This document shows, piece after piece, positions 43,860 to 56,203 of a stretch of 64,000 nt of DNA. The stretch is taken from contig JH720299.1 in NCBI GenBank assembly GCA_000231825.2, positions 1,324,134 to 1,388,133 of the forward strand, written 5' to 3'. Under the pieces are notes generated by a model. The model did not search any database. It was given only the letters and a program-made list of their open reading frames with translations, and was not told the DNA's origin. Positions within the stretch are counted from its first letter, which is position 1. Each line of letters starts with the position of its first letter. The position numbers were made by a program, and so were the translations under genes. The stretch comes from Tetrahymena elliotti 4EA. Taxonomy: Eukaryota; Ciliophora; Oligohymenophorea; Hymenostomatida; Tetrahymenidae.

Positions 43860-46197
43860 GTAACTAACTAACTAGCTTTATAAATAGCAGCATAATCAGT
43901 TTAAACAAGATTAACTAACATAAATAAACAAAGTAATATAGTAAATTATGTTGTAATGAGTACCAAAGTATCATGCAATATCATTAACAATGTGGTCTTA
44001 CATATATATAATCATCATAATCAATATCATCTAGCTATTTAATTAATCTATTGAGAATATGAATGAATCAATCAAACAAACATGAATCAAACATTAATCA
44101 ATCAAATGAACCTTCTCGTTTTTTGATAATTTAAATATATTTTCATTTATTACTACATACATGTTTTATTTTATTGCACTATATTTTCTTATTCATTACA
44201 TCAGCCTTATTTAAAACTCTCCAAAAAAAAAATAAATATTCTAAACATATGTCTCTATTTCATTTACTCATCTTACTGAATCTTTCTCTCTACTCTTTGT
44301 CTTAATCAAATTTCACTAAAATAATTTATTTTAACCCAATCTTTCATCTTCAAACCTTTTTAATATCTGCTTACTTTCGCGAAGTACTTTTTTGAAAAAT
44401 TAATCACAATTTTTACTAACATCTTTTCATGCTTCAAATAGAGCAATTTACTCACAGCTTTTGTCCTCCTAAAAATGTATGCAATACCAGTTTCATTTCT
44501 CTCTTTTTTTACACTTTTGACCGAGTGGTTCATAAATTTGAATGTAAGTCTGTTTAATAAATTTTGAAAAATATAAACAAAAATTTATCAACAGATCCTA
44601 GACTAAAAATTAATTGTTATTTTTTAAAACAAATAAACAAACAATCTGGCCACGAAAAAACAAGCACAAATGAAAAACTAAAAAATTAATCTTTGATATG
44701 AGAAAAAATATCTTTGTTTTCGTTTTAATTAAATAAAAATTTAATTCTTCAGCTAGCAAATCCTTTTTTAATCAATTAATTAATAATATGATAATATTTC
44801 TTAAAATCACTGCAATTGTTTGTTTGCCACTTTTTTTTCTAAAATATCCATAGAAAAACTTAGAATTCTAATTTACGACTTGCAAATCTAAAATTTCGCA
44901 TACTAAAATTTAATAAAAACAAATTTTTCATAATACTACTGCATATCTTTCACAACTCATCCCAACTATTAATAACTTTCAAATAAAAATTCAAAATAAG
45001 AGGCTTTATATTATAACTAATCATTTATAGATATTTTTATTAATTAATTCATATCAGATTTGTTTCTATTCTTAAAAAAAAAAATTAAAAGTTGATTCGT
45101 CTACCAATTTAATGTCTTTTTCTGACAGAGTCTATTTGAGTATGTTTTCTTTTTTATAATTAAATATAAATAAATTTTACATATTTTAATAAGAAATACG
45201 TCTTATATTTAAAATCAAAATCACTTGATTATTATTAAAATAAATTTTTTTATTCAAACAAATTTATTGTTGTAACTTTTTAATACTCATAGATTCTATC
45301 ATAATTAAAATATTTTCAAAAGGAATGTTAAATAAGATATATTTTTTATTTTTTAACATTATTGCATTGATTTAGAAATTATTTTAGAATTTAAAATACA
45401 ACTGCATATAAAGAAAAGATACAATAATAATTCTAAATTAATGCTTTAAGAGTTTTCAATTATGATTAGAAAATTTAAATATAAAAATGATAATTTTTAT
45501 CTGAATTTTTAGAATATTTAAAAATAGTCAAATAAAGATTTTTTTATCTTAAATTGATTTATTTTTTTATTATGTATTTTTTTCAATAAGTTTTGTAAGA
45601 AGATAGTTTTAAATAAATCTATCATTTATGTTAAATGTATTTAATATTTTTAAGAAATCTCTATATCTTATGTTTTATCTAAAGCATTAGCAAAATTTGT
45701 TGTAAATATATAAATTTAAATCAAAATATCTTATTCATAATTCTAATTTTAAAATAAAAAAAATTATTTTCCTTGAAACGCATAATATATATATATTGCC
45801 TGAAGCTTTGACAGAATCTTAGGATTCACAAAAGTATATATATAATTGAATTTAATTTGAGTTTTTCATTTGGTCAATATTTTAATATTGAATTTTAAAT
45901 TGCTTTAAAAGTATTTGCTATGAAAATTAAAGTTTTTTTATCTATTAAATTGGTTCAAAATTATTTTTTTATTTTCAAATTTTTTTTAAATTTAGATTGA
46001 GTTATTTTTTGACTAAAATTGTAAGAATTGATTAGTAGAATTTGTATAATAAAATATAAATATTCTTATTGTTTGGCTTAAGTGGATATAATTACAAAAG
46101 AGCTTATTTTTTTATTTGCTTAGCTTTTGATTAATCTAAATTTTTAGAAATATATTAATTTATTTATTTACTAATTTTCAAAAGAAGAGAAAGCAAA
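43860..46197. other. Intergenic region
   Basis: It contains the eIF5A 3' flank with repeated aactaactaacta and atcaatcaa motifs (43860-44110), then about 2 kb of AT-rich sequence in which I see no gene, tRNA or repeat. Confidence 0.5.
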
Positions 46198-47160
46198 ATG
46201 GCTGAATAGGTACCCAAATTTGAGAATTTAAAGATTGGAAAAAAAGTATTTAGAGTTGTGAATATAAATTATGCAGATTTGGCTTTGAATAACAATTAAA
46301 GACAAGAAGAAAAAGCTGCTTAGGTTTATACAAACTGGAGAAATACTGAATAGAATCAAAAATAGATTGAATGTGAAATAAAATCTAAAAAGCCTTTAAA
46401 ATAAAATAAAAATTAGGAAAATTCAAGTTAATGGGATGGATAATGGGGAAGTGATATTAGAGCCCTCAACGCTTCTGAGTTAGCAGCAACTATTGATACA
46501 GGGGACTATTCTCACTTTGTTTCTATTCCACTTTACAGAGATGAGAAATTAATTAAAAAATTAAATGATTTTAAGGGAAAAGTTAATGAATTATTCAACA
46601 ACAAATACTCCAGCAACTTACTCAGTGACATGAGAACTGTACATATTACTTTATTAATGTTAAAATTAAACACTTAAGAAAGATAAAAGAAAGCTGTTGA
46701 ATGCATTAAAAATTCTGAAGCTGTAATTAGAGTATTGGCTGAAGGACTTAAAAAGTTTAACATAAAGGGATTAGGTTATTTTGGAAAAAGTGACAAGTAA
46801 GCATCTACTGTTTATGCAAAAATAGATGATGCCTAATTTATTAACTTTTTAAATGAAGTCACTAATGTTCTTGTGAGGGATTTCATGGATTTTGGTTTAC
46901 TTAATGAAGAAGATTTATCACATATTAAAAAAAATTCTGAAGGCAAATATATTTGTGAGTAATTACATATTTCTCTTATGAAAGGAACTAAATAAAAAAA
47001 TAAAAGTACAACTTTTGATGCAGCAGAAGTCTTAGAATAGTTTAAGCATTTTGAATTTTACAACACCAAGTTTTCCACATTAGATATCTCCACAAGAGGA
47101 GAGTTTATGGCTAGTAATGGCTATTACCTTCCCATCACATCTTTTGTTGTGGCTATTTGA
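46198..47160 (+). CDS. 2H phosphoesterase, AKAP7/ASCC1-like
   Basis: A single exon of 320 residues from ATG 46198 (after an A-rich leader, agcaaaATG) to TGA 47158-47160. From residue about 97 (SHFVSIPLYRDEKLIKKL) it follows the AKAP7 nuclear-localisation-signal domain, a 2H-phosphoesterase fold. The two catalytic H-x-T/S motifs are TVHITLLML (His149, Thr151) and QLHISLMKG (His257, Ser259). The spacing of about 108 residues suits the family. Between them, GLGYFGKSDKQASTVYAKID matches the strand-turn-strand that follows motif 1. Known relatives hydrolyse 2'-5' or cyclic phosphodiesters in RNA (AKAP7 on 2-5A, USB1 on U6 snRNA ends) or act with ASCC3 in ribosome and alkylation-damage responses (ASCC1). 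No KH domain like that of ASCC1 is evident in the first 90 residues, which are Lys/Gln-rich. The substrate cannot be told from sequence. Confidence 0.8.
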
Positions 47161-48406
47161 TCAAAAAGCTCTCTTTAAAAATAAATTTAGATTAATATTT
47201 TCATGTTATCCTATTATTTGTTATTCATAGAAACTATTTATTAATCTAAAAGCTTTGAATAAACTAACTATTTTAAATCAAAAAAGTAAATTTAATTTTC
47301 TCAAACTCTCTTAAAATAATACTTATTTATCATTTATTATCATTCAAATTTTTTAAATAAAAATATGTTCGAAAAATTATCATTTCAAGTATTTAAACAA
47401 CTCAAAAAAGTAAGTTTTTCAAAATTAAATGCGAATTGTAATTATTTAAAATAGAAATTTGTCATCTAAAAAGATACTAAAAATGTTAAATTATCATAAT
47501 TAAAAAACTCAAAATAAAAGATATGTTTTGATACATAAAATGCTAATTAAAAATAAAGAGATAATTGTCATTTAAATGGAGAATTACTATAAAAATTCTT
47601 TAAAAAAAGATTATTTTTGCTCATAAAAATAATCTCAAATGGAATAAAAATATAAATCATTCACTCTTTCTTTAAATTATTTTTCTCCATATTAAAAAAA
47701 ATCACATCAATGTTTTTTCATTTTTTTTAAGTAATTTATTTTTACAAAAACACTATTGTTCCTTTTTTGCTAATGGATTAAATACATTTTTCTAAACACC
47801 ATGATAACTTTAACCAAAAATACCATAAATCTATTACGATTGAAAATTGAGATGGATAACTATATAAATTTTTATGTTAGAATATATTTAAAATTTTAAA
47901 ATGGGTTGTGCTTGATTTTTCAATTCTTTTAGAAGAAATAAATATCAATCTTTATTTTTCTATTGAGAGAAATTTTTACTAATTTGATGATTATTTTTTT
48001 ATTTGTTTTATGGTTTTATCAATGCAGACTGAGCTTTTATCTTGAAAAGAAAGTATTTGAGTTATATTTATTAAAAATAAATAGGCAGTTTTAGTTGATA
48101 AATGAATAAATAATAAATAGATTGATTGATATTTATGGATTTATTAGTGTATTGAAAATGAAAGGAAAGAAATATTGATTATTAGTTTTTTGTTTGTATT
48201 TTGAAATAATTAATTATAAAAAATAAAACAACTTTGATATCTTATAAATAAATAGAGATAATCATTCAATTTATAACAATAATAATACTAATAGAAACTC
48301 TAAAAATACATTAATTTTAAAAAGAGCTACATAAATAAATAATTTAGTTTGGTAACTAGGCATTTACAATAGGGATAGAAAAGTAAAGAGAAAGTTAAAT
48401 CATAAA
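47161..48406. other. Intergenic region
   Basis: AT-rich sequence between two plus-strand genes, with no feature recognised. It should hold the 3' UTR of the phosphoesterase gene and the promoter of the adenylate-kinase-like gene. Confidence 0.5.
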
Positions 48407-50650
48407 ATGGATAGAACTCATAAATTGAATTACCAACGTGATGTTGAGACATACTTAGAAAGAAATAAAGTCTATGATATTTTTGAACGTTTAATGAAAG
48501 ATTTAGTTATTGATTAGCCTGCCCAACCATTAGATTATTTAATAAAGAAATTATCAGAACCTGAATGTAAGCAATCAAGCAGCTAAATTTTTATTTGAAT
48601 AATTTCAGCTACTTACTTCTTGAATATATAAATTTATTTTACTATAAAAAAGAAAAGAGAGCCTTTATAGTTGGACCACCTGGTTCAAAAACTACTGAAT
48701 TAGCACTCTAATTATCAAATGAATTCAAATACACTTGCATCAGTGTTGGAGATCTCCTTAGAAAGCAAATTTCAATGAAAAGTAGTTTGGGAGAAGAAAT
48801 TGAAAATTCAATCTAAAAAGTTGGATATGTTCGCGATGAAGTAGTCATTGATATTGTAAAAAACGAAATTGAAGAGATGGAAAGAAAAAAATAAAACTAT
48901 TTGCTTGAAGGTTTCCCCAAAACTAGAGTTTAAGGGCTCGCCTTGCAAAGAATGGGTATTATTCCTGACGTTTTCATCATTTTAAACAGAGACGAAAAGA
49001 GCATCAAGCAATGTTGTGAGTAAATCATGATAAACATACTGATTTTTTGAAATTATTTCATCATTTTTGTTTGCACTTTCAGAACAAAAATTAATTCAGA
49101 TTAATGAGCTGTTATTAATTAAAAATGAATATGAATTCCTTTCAAAATTAAAAAATATTTATACAAAATGAAAACTAAAAATTTAAACAAAATTCAAAAA
49201 TAAAATCAAATAAAAATGAATTTTTTATTTCAGCTCATCTGACAGCATTTTTTGCTAGAGTTCAATAGATAGATAAATAGATAAAAAAGCTTTACCATTA
49301 AAATTTAATCAAATTTCTACAAAATATTCATTTTATTTAATTTATTTCCAAAAAGAAGATTGAAATAAAACTTCAAATTTATTTGTAAATATCTAGATGA
49401 TATTTATCAAATAAATGAAAGGATTAAAAAATATTATTTCTCCAAAAAATTAAAATGATTGGTTGTTTTATTTAAAAGAATCAAAAAGTTATTATTCCTT
49501 AATACAATTACAGTTTTAAATTTTTAATAAAATTTTAATAGGAACAAAATTACAAGCCTTTAGGATTCAGTTTACTCAAATATTCCTTCAAATAAGGTAG
49601 AAGAATATGCTTCAAATCATGCTTTAGAATATACTTTGTAAGTTTTTTTGATGTTACAAAAATTTTGAAAATATTTATTTGATTAAATATTTAATTTTTA
49701 CTTTCTCAAATTATCTACTAGGAATTTGAACCATGTTAAAGAAGTTTATGCAAGATATTTCTTTGAAGTTGATGCTAATAATGTTTCTAATGATGGTGAA
49801 TTACTTGAAGATATGGCTGTAATTAACTTAAATTAAAAAAAATTAACTCTAAACTATATATTTTTTATTATTTTTAGCGTTTGATTGAATTTAAGCCTAA
49901 TCCTAAAGGTCCTAAAAGAAGTGCAAGAATACTTGTTATTGGTCCTCCTGGTAAATAATTTATTATTATTTTAAAAATCATTTTCAATTTATCTTTTTTT
50001 ATAGGATCTGGTAGATCAACTTTAGCCAAATAATTAGCTTAGACATATGGTCTTGTTTATGTTTCAACTACTGAGTTAATTAGTGATTAAATTGCAAAGA
50101 AGACAGAAGTAGGTAGAGTTGCTTTAAATCTCCTCAACAGAGGTGAATTAGGTAAAATGATTTAAAAAGAAAAACAACTTTAAAATGTAATGTTTATTCA
50201 TTTATTTATTTAGTGCCTGATGAGATTGTTAATGGATTGGTTGATAATAGATTAAAATAAACTGATTGCCATTTATAAGGTTATGTTCTTGATGGATATC
50301 CAAAAAGTTTAGTATAGCTCCTTTGTCTTGAAGATTTAAATATAAACCCCTCTTTAATAGTTGAGTTAGAATTATCAGATGAGCTTGTTCTTTAGAGGTT
50401 CTAAGGAAAGAAAGATAATCCAAATGAATCTATTGAAAACATTAAAAAGAGGTATTTAGTTATTATAAAGTTTATTATTCCTTTAATATTAGTACATTTA
50501 TTTTATTTAAAATGAAGATTACAAAGATGGAAGGAATTACTCAGAAGTATGGAATAAACATACAGTCGCTTAATATTTAAAGTTTCTGCTATTAATACAC
50601 CTAGAAACATTTTGGAAAGTGTTCGTTTTCAATTAGAAAACAATTCCTGA
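48407..50650 (+). CDS. AK8: Adenylate kinase 8-like protein, two kinase domains
   Basis: Eight exons join in phase to 436 residues: 48407-48566, 48653-49019, 49542-49637, 49722-49818, 49878-49950, 50005-50151, 50214-50451 and 50518-50650. Residues 1-53 (YLERNKVYDIFERLMKDLVI) resemble a DPY-30/RIIa dimerisation-docking motif, as in axonemal AK8. Domain 1 starts at AFIVGPPGSKTTELALQL, with SVGDLLRKQI and LLEGFPKTRVQ like the NMP-binding region and Walker B. Domain 2 has ILVIGPPGSGRSTLAKQLAQ, VSTTELISDQ and YVLDGYPKSL. Both P-loops are altered: domain 1 lacks a glycine (GPPGS-KTT, Lys66) and domain 2 has Arg268 for the lysine. Activity could be low and the role structural. AK8 relatives act in the axoneme, interconverting 2 ADP with ATP and AMP. 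Introns are 41-90 nt except the second (522 nt). Confidence 0.85.
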
Positions 50651-50999
50651 TTTATTGATTAGATTAAATATAATATTATAATTGCTTTTAATTTTCATGT
50701 AGGTTAATTTGTCTGTTAGTTAGTGTAATTTAATTAATTCATCCTCCCATCTTACAAACTATTTACTGAATACAATTTCCTTTTTTTGTTTGTATTTTTT
50801 AATTAATTATTAACTTAATTTGATTCTCTTGGTAATTTACTTTTATTCTATTTAGAGAAGAAAAATGTATTCCATTTAAATTATATTTACTATCAAACAA
50901 ATAATATTATTTGAAAAACTCAACTATTTACATACAATATATCATGCACATTACAATTACTTCGTAAATAGAAATAACTCCTTAAAAAAATATTGATTC

Positions 51000-52270
51000 A
51001 AAAAAGAAATGTTTTTTTGAAAATAACTAGAGCATCCACTATTAATCTTCATTTACTATCTTCTTATTCTAGATTCAATTATTGAATTTTATAAATTCAT
51101 ATTCATAAAATTAGTTAAGTCATTTTGATAAATCATTTAATTATTTAATATTTGTATTAATTCCTTAGTCAGTTTGAAGAGCACTAACACTTTTAAAAAT
51201 ATTAATATAAATTGATCGAAATCTATAAAAAGATACTCTCTTCAATTAATTGATGAGAAGAATATTTTATAAATTAATAGTAAGACTATCTCAAAACAAT
51301 TAAATAATAGAAATTGATCAATAAAGAATAAATAAATTTCAAGTAACTGTTAATTATTTACTGGTCATATTTAACTCAAGTTAATAGATATTAATATTTT
51401 ATTTAATTATTAGTATTAAAATAAAAACAAACATATTAGTATTTTAGAAGTATTTTTTAAACAAATTTATATTTAAATAATAATTTTTATTAAAAAGACC
51501 TTTAATTTCTTTCGGCAAGGGAGAGAGAATAAAAAATTTTGAATAACAAGTATATTTTAAAACTGAAGAAGAGGTCAATTAAAAAATAAAAGAATGAGAA
51601 AAAAATAGATCTAAGTAATGATTTTGAAATTATAAATTAAAATAAAGCCACATTAATAATATTAAAAGAAAAACAAATACAAATCAAACAATTAAAGTGC
51701 GTGTATTATGAAATTTATCCCAAAATGTAAATAAAAGAGAGAAAAAAAACACTTGAAAAGTTAATAATTTTTTCAATTTTATTTTTCACTTAATTTTTTT
51801 ATTTAATTACCTTTTTTGGTTTCTGATTTATTTAAAAACTTTTTAGTATGCTCTATCATACTCACTCATTACTAAATCTTAGTCTATTTCGTCACAAATA
51901 TCTTAGAATTTAGTTTAGTGATTAAATACTCATTAGCAATTAGCTGATTGATAGATATGCCTAAAATACTGTTTAAAAAAAGAATTGTTTTTTGAAAAAA
52001 CAAAACCTTCGCTAAAAATCTTTGTTTACTATCTTCTTTTAAAAAATTTTATCAATTAATTAAAAATACATAAATTAGTTAAATTGTTAGATATTTCATT
52101 CAATTATTTAATTTTTATATTAATTAATTAGTAAGTTTGAAGAATATTAGTACTATTTTTAAAAATAATCAAAGAAACAAAATCTAATCAGTTAGTTAGT
52201 TTATTTTTAGATAAATTAAAATAGCTCGACTGAAATGGATAAAAGAATACTCTCTACAATAATTTTATCA
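51000..52270. repeat. Diverged direct repeat of non-coding sequence
   Basis: Segments of about 51000-51250 and 51975-52260 match in order. Shared strings include tgttttttgaaaa, tttactatcttctt, aaattagttaa, catt-aattatttaat, agtttgaaga and aaaagaatactctct. The offset is about 980 bases. Neither copy has an open frame I can identify. Confidence 0.55.
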
Positions 52271-52696
52271 TAAAAAACAAATAATTATTTATTAAATTGA
52301 GGAGAATATTATCAAACAATACAAATAATTATTTTTTCAATTATTTTATTAAAAAAATTAATTTTAAAAGGATTAAAAAATATTTTTTCTTTGATTAAAT
52401 AAAAGTAAGGAGGAAGTTATTTGAAATAGCTTCTTTGAATATTTTAAATAAGAGTAAGTAATATCTTAAATATATAAAATAATATTTGTAAGTTTTATTA
52501 AATCAATTTAATAAATAAATTAAAAAAATGTTGGATTGAAACTAATTTATCTATTTTTAATCCATTCATGAATCATATGAAAGGAGAGTATGTTTCGCAA
52601 AGCAAATTCTTAATAATAACATTCTTATTTTTTACTTTACATTTTAAATTTCTCTTCATAAATTAATTAAAGGAGAGAATAGAATAAAAGTGCCTG

Positions 52697-52720
52697 TATC
52701 TATCTATCTATCTATCTATC
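52697..52720. repeat. TATC tetranucleotide microsatellite
   Basis: Six perfect tandem copies of TATC, in the 5' flank of the first array gene. The equivalent place in the second copy (about 55925) has no such run. Confidence 0.9.
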
Positions 52721-52964
52721 TTTGGATCAATCAATATATTTCAAGAACTACTGGTTTAAAAAATACATTGCAAGGTGAAAGAAAAGTATTTACAGTATTT
52801 TTAACATATTTAAATCGAATAAAGAACCTTAAGTATTATTTATTTTATCAGCTCAATATTTTAAACATTCATTTTTTACAGAAAAAAATCGCTCATATTT
52901 ATCTTATTAGTAATTAATTAATTCATTTATTCAAAAAAACAAACTTTGATTATTAAAAACACAT

Positions 52965-55173
52965 ATGATAAATATATTCAAGAGATTAGACATATTTACT
53001 CAGCCTATCTAGTTCAATTCTATTGAGTAAACATCAACAAAAAAAACAGTCACTGGAGCGCTATTATCTGTTGTTGTTGTATTTGTTTCTTTAAGCTACT
53101 TCGTCTATTAGAGTTATCTTTCTTTATTTTGGTAATAAAATGAATCCTATTTACAGATCTTAGGCATTTGTAAGAAATGATTTAATCAGTATCCCCTTAA
53201 ACGAAGAATTGGTTTCCTTTTAATTCATGTAGTATATGGCTCTTCCAAATCAATAATTATTTGATCCAAACAAGACTTACATTTCTTATATGGCTTTGTT
53301 TTATTTTTAAACTATTACGGGATTAGACATAGTTGCATTAGATGTCATTTAATGTAAAAACTCTTATTTAAAAGGATATCTTTGTGTTGATTTTACAAAT
53401 TTAAAAAACAGAAGATTAGTTTATGATTTAAGTAATTCTATGATCTCATCGATTATCCTTTATTCTTATAGATGTACTGACACTGATGAAATTAAGACAT
53501 TTATATCTGATAATTGTGCTAAACCAGAAGAAATTGATTCTTATATTTCATAGTAGAATTATATTATGTCTTATAAAATATAATAGTAACAATTTAATAC
53601 TACATCAAAATAAATGAGTGTTAATTATAAAAATTAATTTGCAGCAATCAATAAAAGCCAGGTTATGGCATCTGAATTCAAAATTTAATTATAAGAAACA
53701 GAAGTAATACAAGGATCATTTATTTAACAAAGTTAATCTTTTTCTTCTCCAGTTTCCTTCAATGTAAACCAATTTACTATGGATTATTTGGCATACTCCT
53801 AGATCTACAATTCTAAATACATTTCTGTCGCAAGATTCTCACTAGATGAATAAGTTCATCTCACTGAAATCAAATATCCAAGTTTTCCTGAAGTATTAGC
53901 CATTTGCAATAGTACGTTTGCTCTCTTAATGTGTTTGGGTTATATTGCTCGTAGGCTTTCATTTACTCTACTAAAGAATTAAATGCTTTTAATGTACATG
54001 CAAAATATATTTTAAGGATAATATCTAAACATCTTACAGCAAAATAAAATATTAGAATTGAATAGTATCAATTAATAACAAGATGAATCTGATTACCAAT
54101 TTGATGAATAATTTAATTAAATTAATATACCCAATTTGAATGTAAAATAAAACGGAAGAGTAATGAATTCAAAAAATAAAGCAGATTTCTAACTAGAAAC
54201 CCTTGGCGAAATAAAAACAGAATCTATCTCTCTTGAAAGAAAAATCAAATAGAATGATTCAGAAATATTACATTTTAACTCCTCAATTAATCAAAACCAA
54301 ATAGAAAGAAGTTAAACTGAAAACCAGCCTTTCTCAACTAAATCTAATTTAAGAATTTTTTTACTCACAAATACATCTGTGCAAAATAAAATTCGGATCC
54401 CAATGACTTCAAACAAATACATTAAAAAATCCAAAGGTTCATCAAAATAAATAGAAAAAATTCAAAGCCCCATCTAATCTTAGCAATTAGAGATTGTTAG
54501 CAAAAAAAACTAGTTTGAGAATCTCTCAGAAAAATAAAGTGCATATTCTAACTTAAAGTTCAAAGAAAAAATGGAAAACCTTCTCTTTAAATTCAAGTCA
54601 GTTTTTTTATTTTCATTTAATAATAGGAGAAAAATAAAATATTTTTTTAAATCCCCCTAAAAAATTGTATTAGCATTTCTCAATTATAAATTATCAGATT
54701 AGTTAAAATTCTTTCAAATAATTTAGGTTAACAAATAAAAGAAGATATCAGCAATCTATTGGTTTAAATCCTAAGACTAAGTAATTAGTAGAATAATAAA
54801 TGTAGAAAAGCTTAGATTTTATTCATCTTCAAAAAGAAATTCTATTTTTGAAGAAAGCAATTATGATTTTATTAAGCAAAGACCAGTTTGCAATGATAAC
54901 TCTTATTGGATGTTCAGAAAAGTCAATAGATTATATTTACGATAGCTAGAACACAAAAAAAATCTATCAAGGTAAATATTTCATTTCTATCAATCAATTT
55001 TTTAATTTAAATTAATAATAGATGAAAAAAAACTCAATCACTTTGAAGAATTGCTTAGATTATCTTTTAATGATGATTTTAAAAATGAATAAATAACTTA
55101 ATTTTTAACAAAGTGTAAGAATTAATCTAATTTATCAGAAATAGATTAAAGAATTATTTCCTCTATTGTTTGA
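52965..55173 (+). pseudogene. Array copy 1: two-TM ciliate protein, one frameshift
   Basis: From ATG 52965, exon 1 runs to 54596 and is followed by 54727-54971 and 55022-55173 (TGA 55171-55173). It starts LDIFTQPIQFNSIEQTS with a membrane segment ALLSVVVVFVSLSYFVYQ. Compared with copies 2 and 4 it has four extra bases (tttc) near 53117-53125, which shift the frame; reading resumes at NPIYRSQAFVRNDLISIPLN and is then open. The ectodomain has LKGYLCVDFTNL and YSYRCTDTDEIKTF. A second membrane segment is FPEVLAICNSTFALLMCLGY, then a Gln/Asn/Ser-rich cytoplasmic tail ending with LDFIHLQKEILFLKKAIMIL. Without the shift it would be about 700 residues. Start at ATG 53149 would drop the first TM. Intron 1 has a GTCAGT donor where copy 2 has GTAAGT. 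Family function is unknown. Confidence 0.7.
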
Positions 55174-56203
55174 AAGATTGATTAAATACTTTTCATAATA
55201 TCTTGTTTAAGAAAATTTTATAAAAATCGTTTGAATAAAGGAATATCATAAAATTTAAATAAAGTGATAAGCTACCCACAATTAAATATTGATGGGTTTT
55301 GTGAAAAGTCAGACTCGTATATTACTACAAACTGGCCTTTAGATGCAAGTTATTTTTTTATAAATTACTAATTTTCTTTTACTGATCCTCATTTGCTCTT
55401 GTATTTTATATTAACTAAACGATTAAGATGTATTTTGAGTTCACAAATATTTTTTCAATAGTATTTTTATGTCTAAAACCTTTTTAATTATAGTCATTGA
55501 AAATATAAAAATTTTTTAAGTAATTTAATGCATCAAAAACCAGGTGAGAAAAATGTAAAACCATAAATTAAACAAATATATATATATAGTAGCCTAGAGT
55601 ACTACCCTTTTATTTGTTTTTTTTTTTTTTAAAGGGCTACATACAAATAATTAATATGTCTTGTTAAAACTGTATGTAGCCTCATTAGGCAGTACCTTAG
55701 GGTACTACATATATATATTTATATATAATTAAATAAAGAAAAAAATGTTGGATTTACATTAAAAATCTATTTTTTAATTCATGGATCATTAGAAAATAGA
55801 TTAGTAGACTTGAAAAGGAAAGTTCTTTATGTTTACATTCTTATTTTTTAACTTTACATTTTAAATTTACAATCATAAATTAATTAAAAGCCATAGTTAA
55901 ATACAAAATCAAATTTTACACCTGTATCAATCAATCAGATAAATTTCAAGAAATTAATAATTGCTTACTGGTTTAAAAAATTCAAATAAATAGTTAGGTT
56001 AAAGGTACTCATTTCAATATTTTTAATTAAATGCAACTAAAGAAATTAACTCATTTTGATTCATAAGAACAATATTTTAAATATTATTTTGCAGTAAATT
56101 AAAAACCATTAAGATTTGCTTTATGAATAATTAATTAATCTATCAAAAAAAACAAATTAATAATTAATAAAAAAAGTTGATTAATACATTCAAAAGATTA
56201 GAT
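55174..56203. other. Spacer between array copies 1 and 2
   Basis: It contains 3' flank, a nested palindromic element at 55577-55718, and a 5' flank (about 55740-56200) that matches 52550-52960 upstream of copy 1. No separate gene was seen. Confidence 0.55.
55577..55718. mobile_element. Nested palindromic element, MITE-like
   Basis: The outer arms tatatatagtag-cctagagtactaccc (about 55579-55606) and gcagtaccttagggtactacatatata (about 55690-55716) are imperfect inverted repeats. Inside, GGCTACATACA at 55635-55645 pairs perfectly with TGTATGTAGCC at 55671-55681. There is no coding capacity. It is unlike the 18857-18991 palindrome in sequence. It lies in the spacer between array copies and is missing upstream of copy 1. 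Confidence 0.65.

Larger units (their letters stand above)
50651..52964. other. Intergenic region with an internal duplication
   Basis: No gene was recognised. It contains two related non-coding segments (listed separately), a TATC microsatellite at 52697-52720, and from about 52550 the 5' flank shared with the next array copy (compare 55740-56200). Confidence 0.5.
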
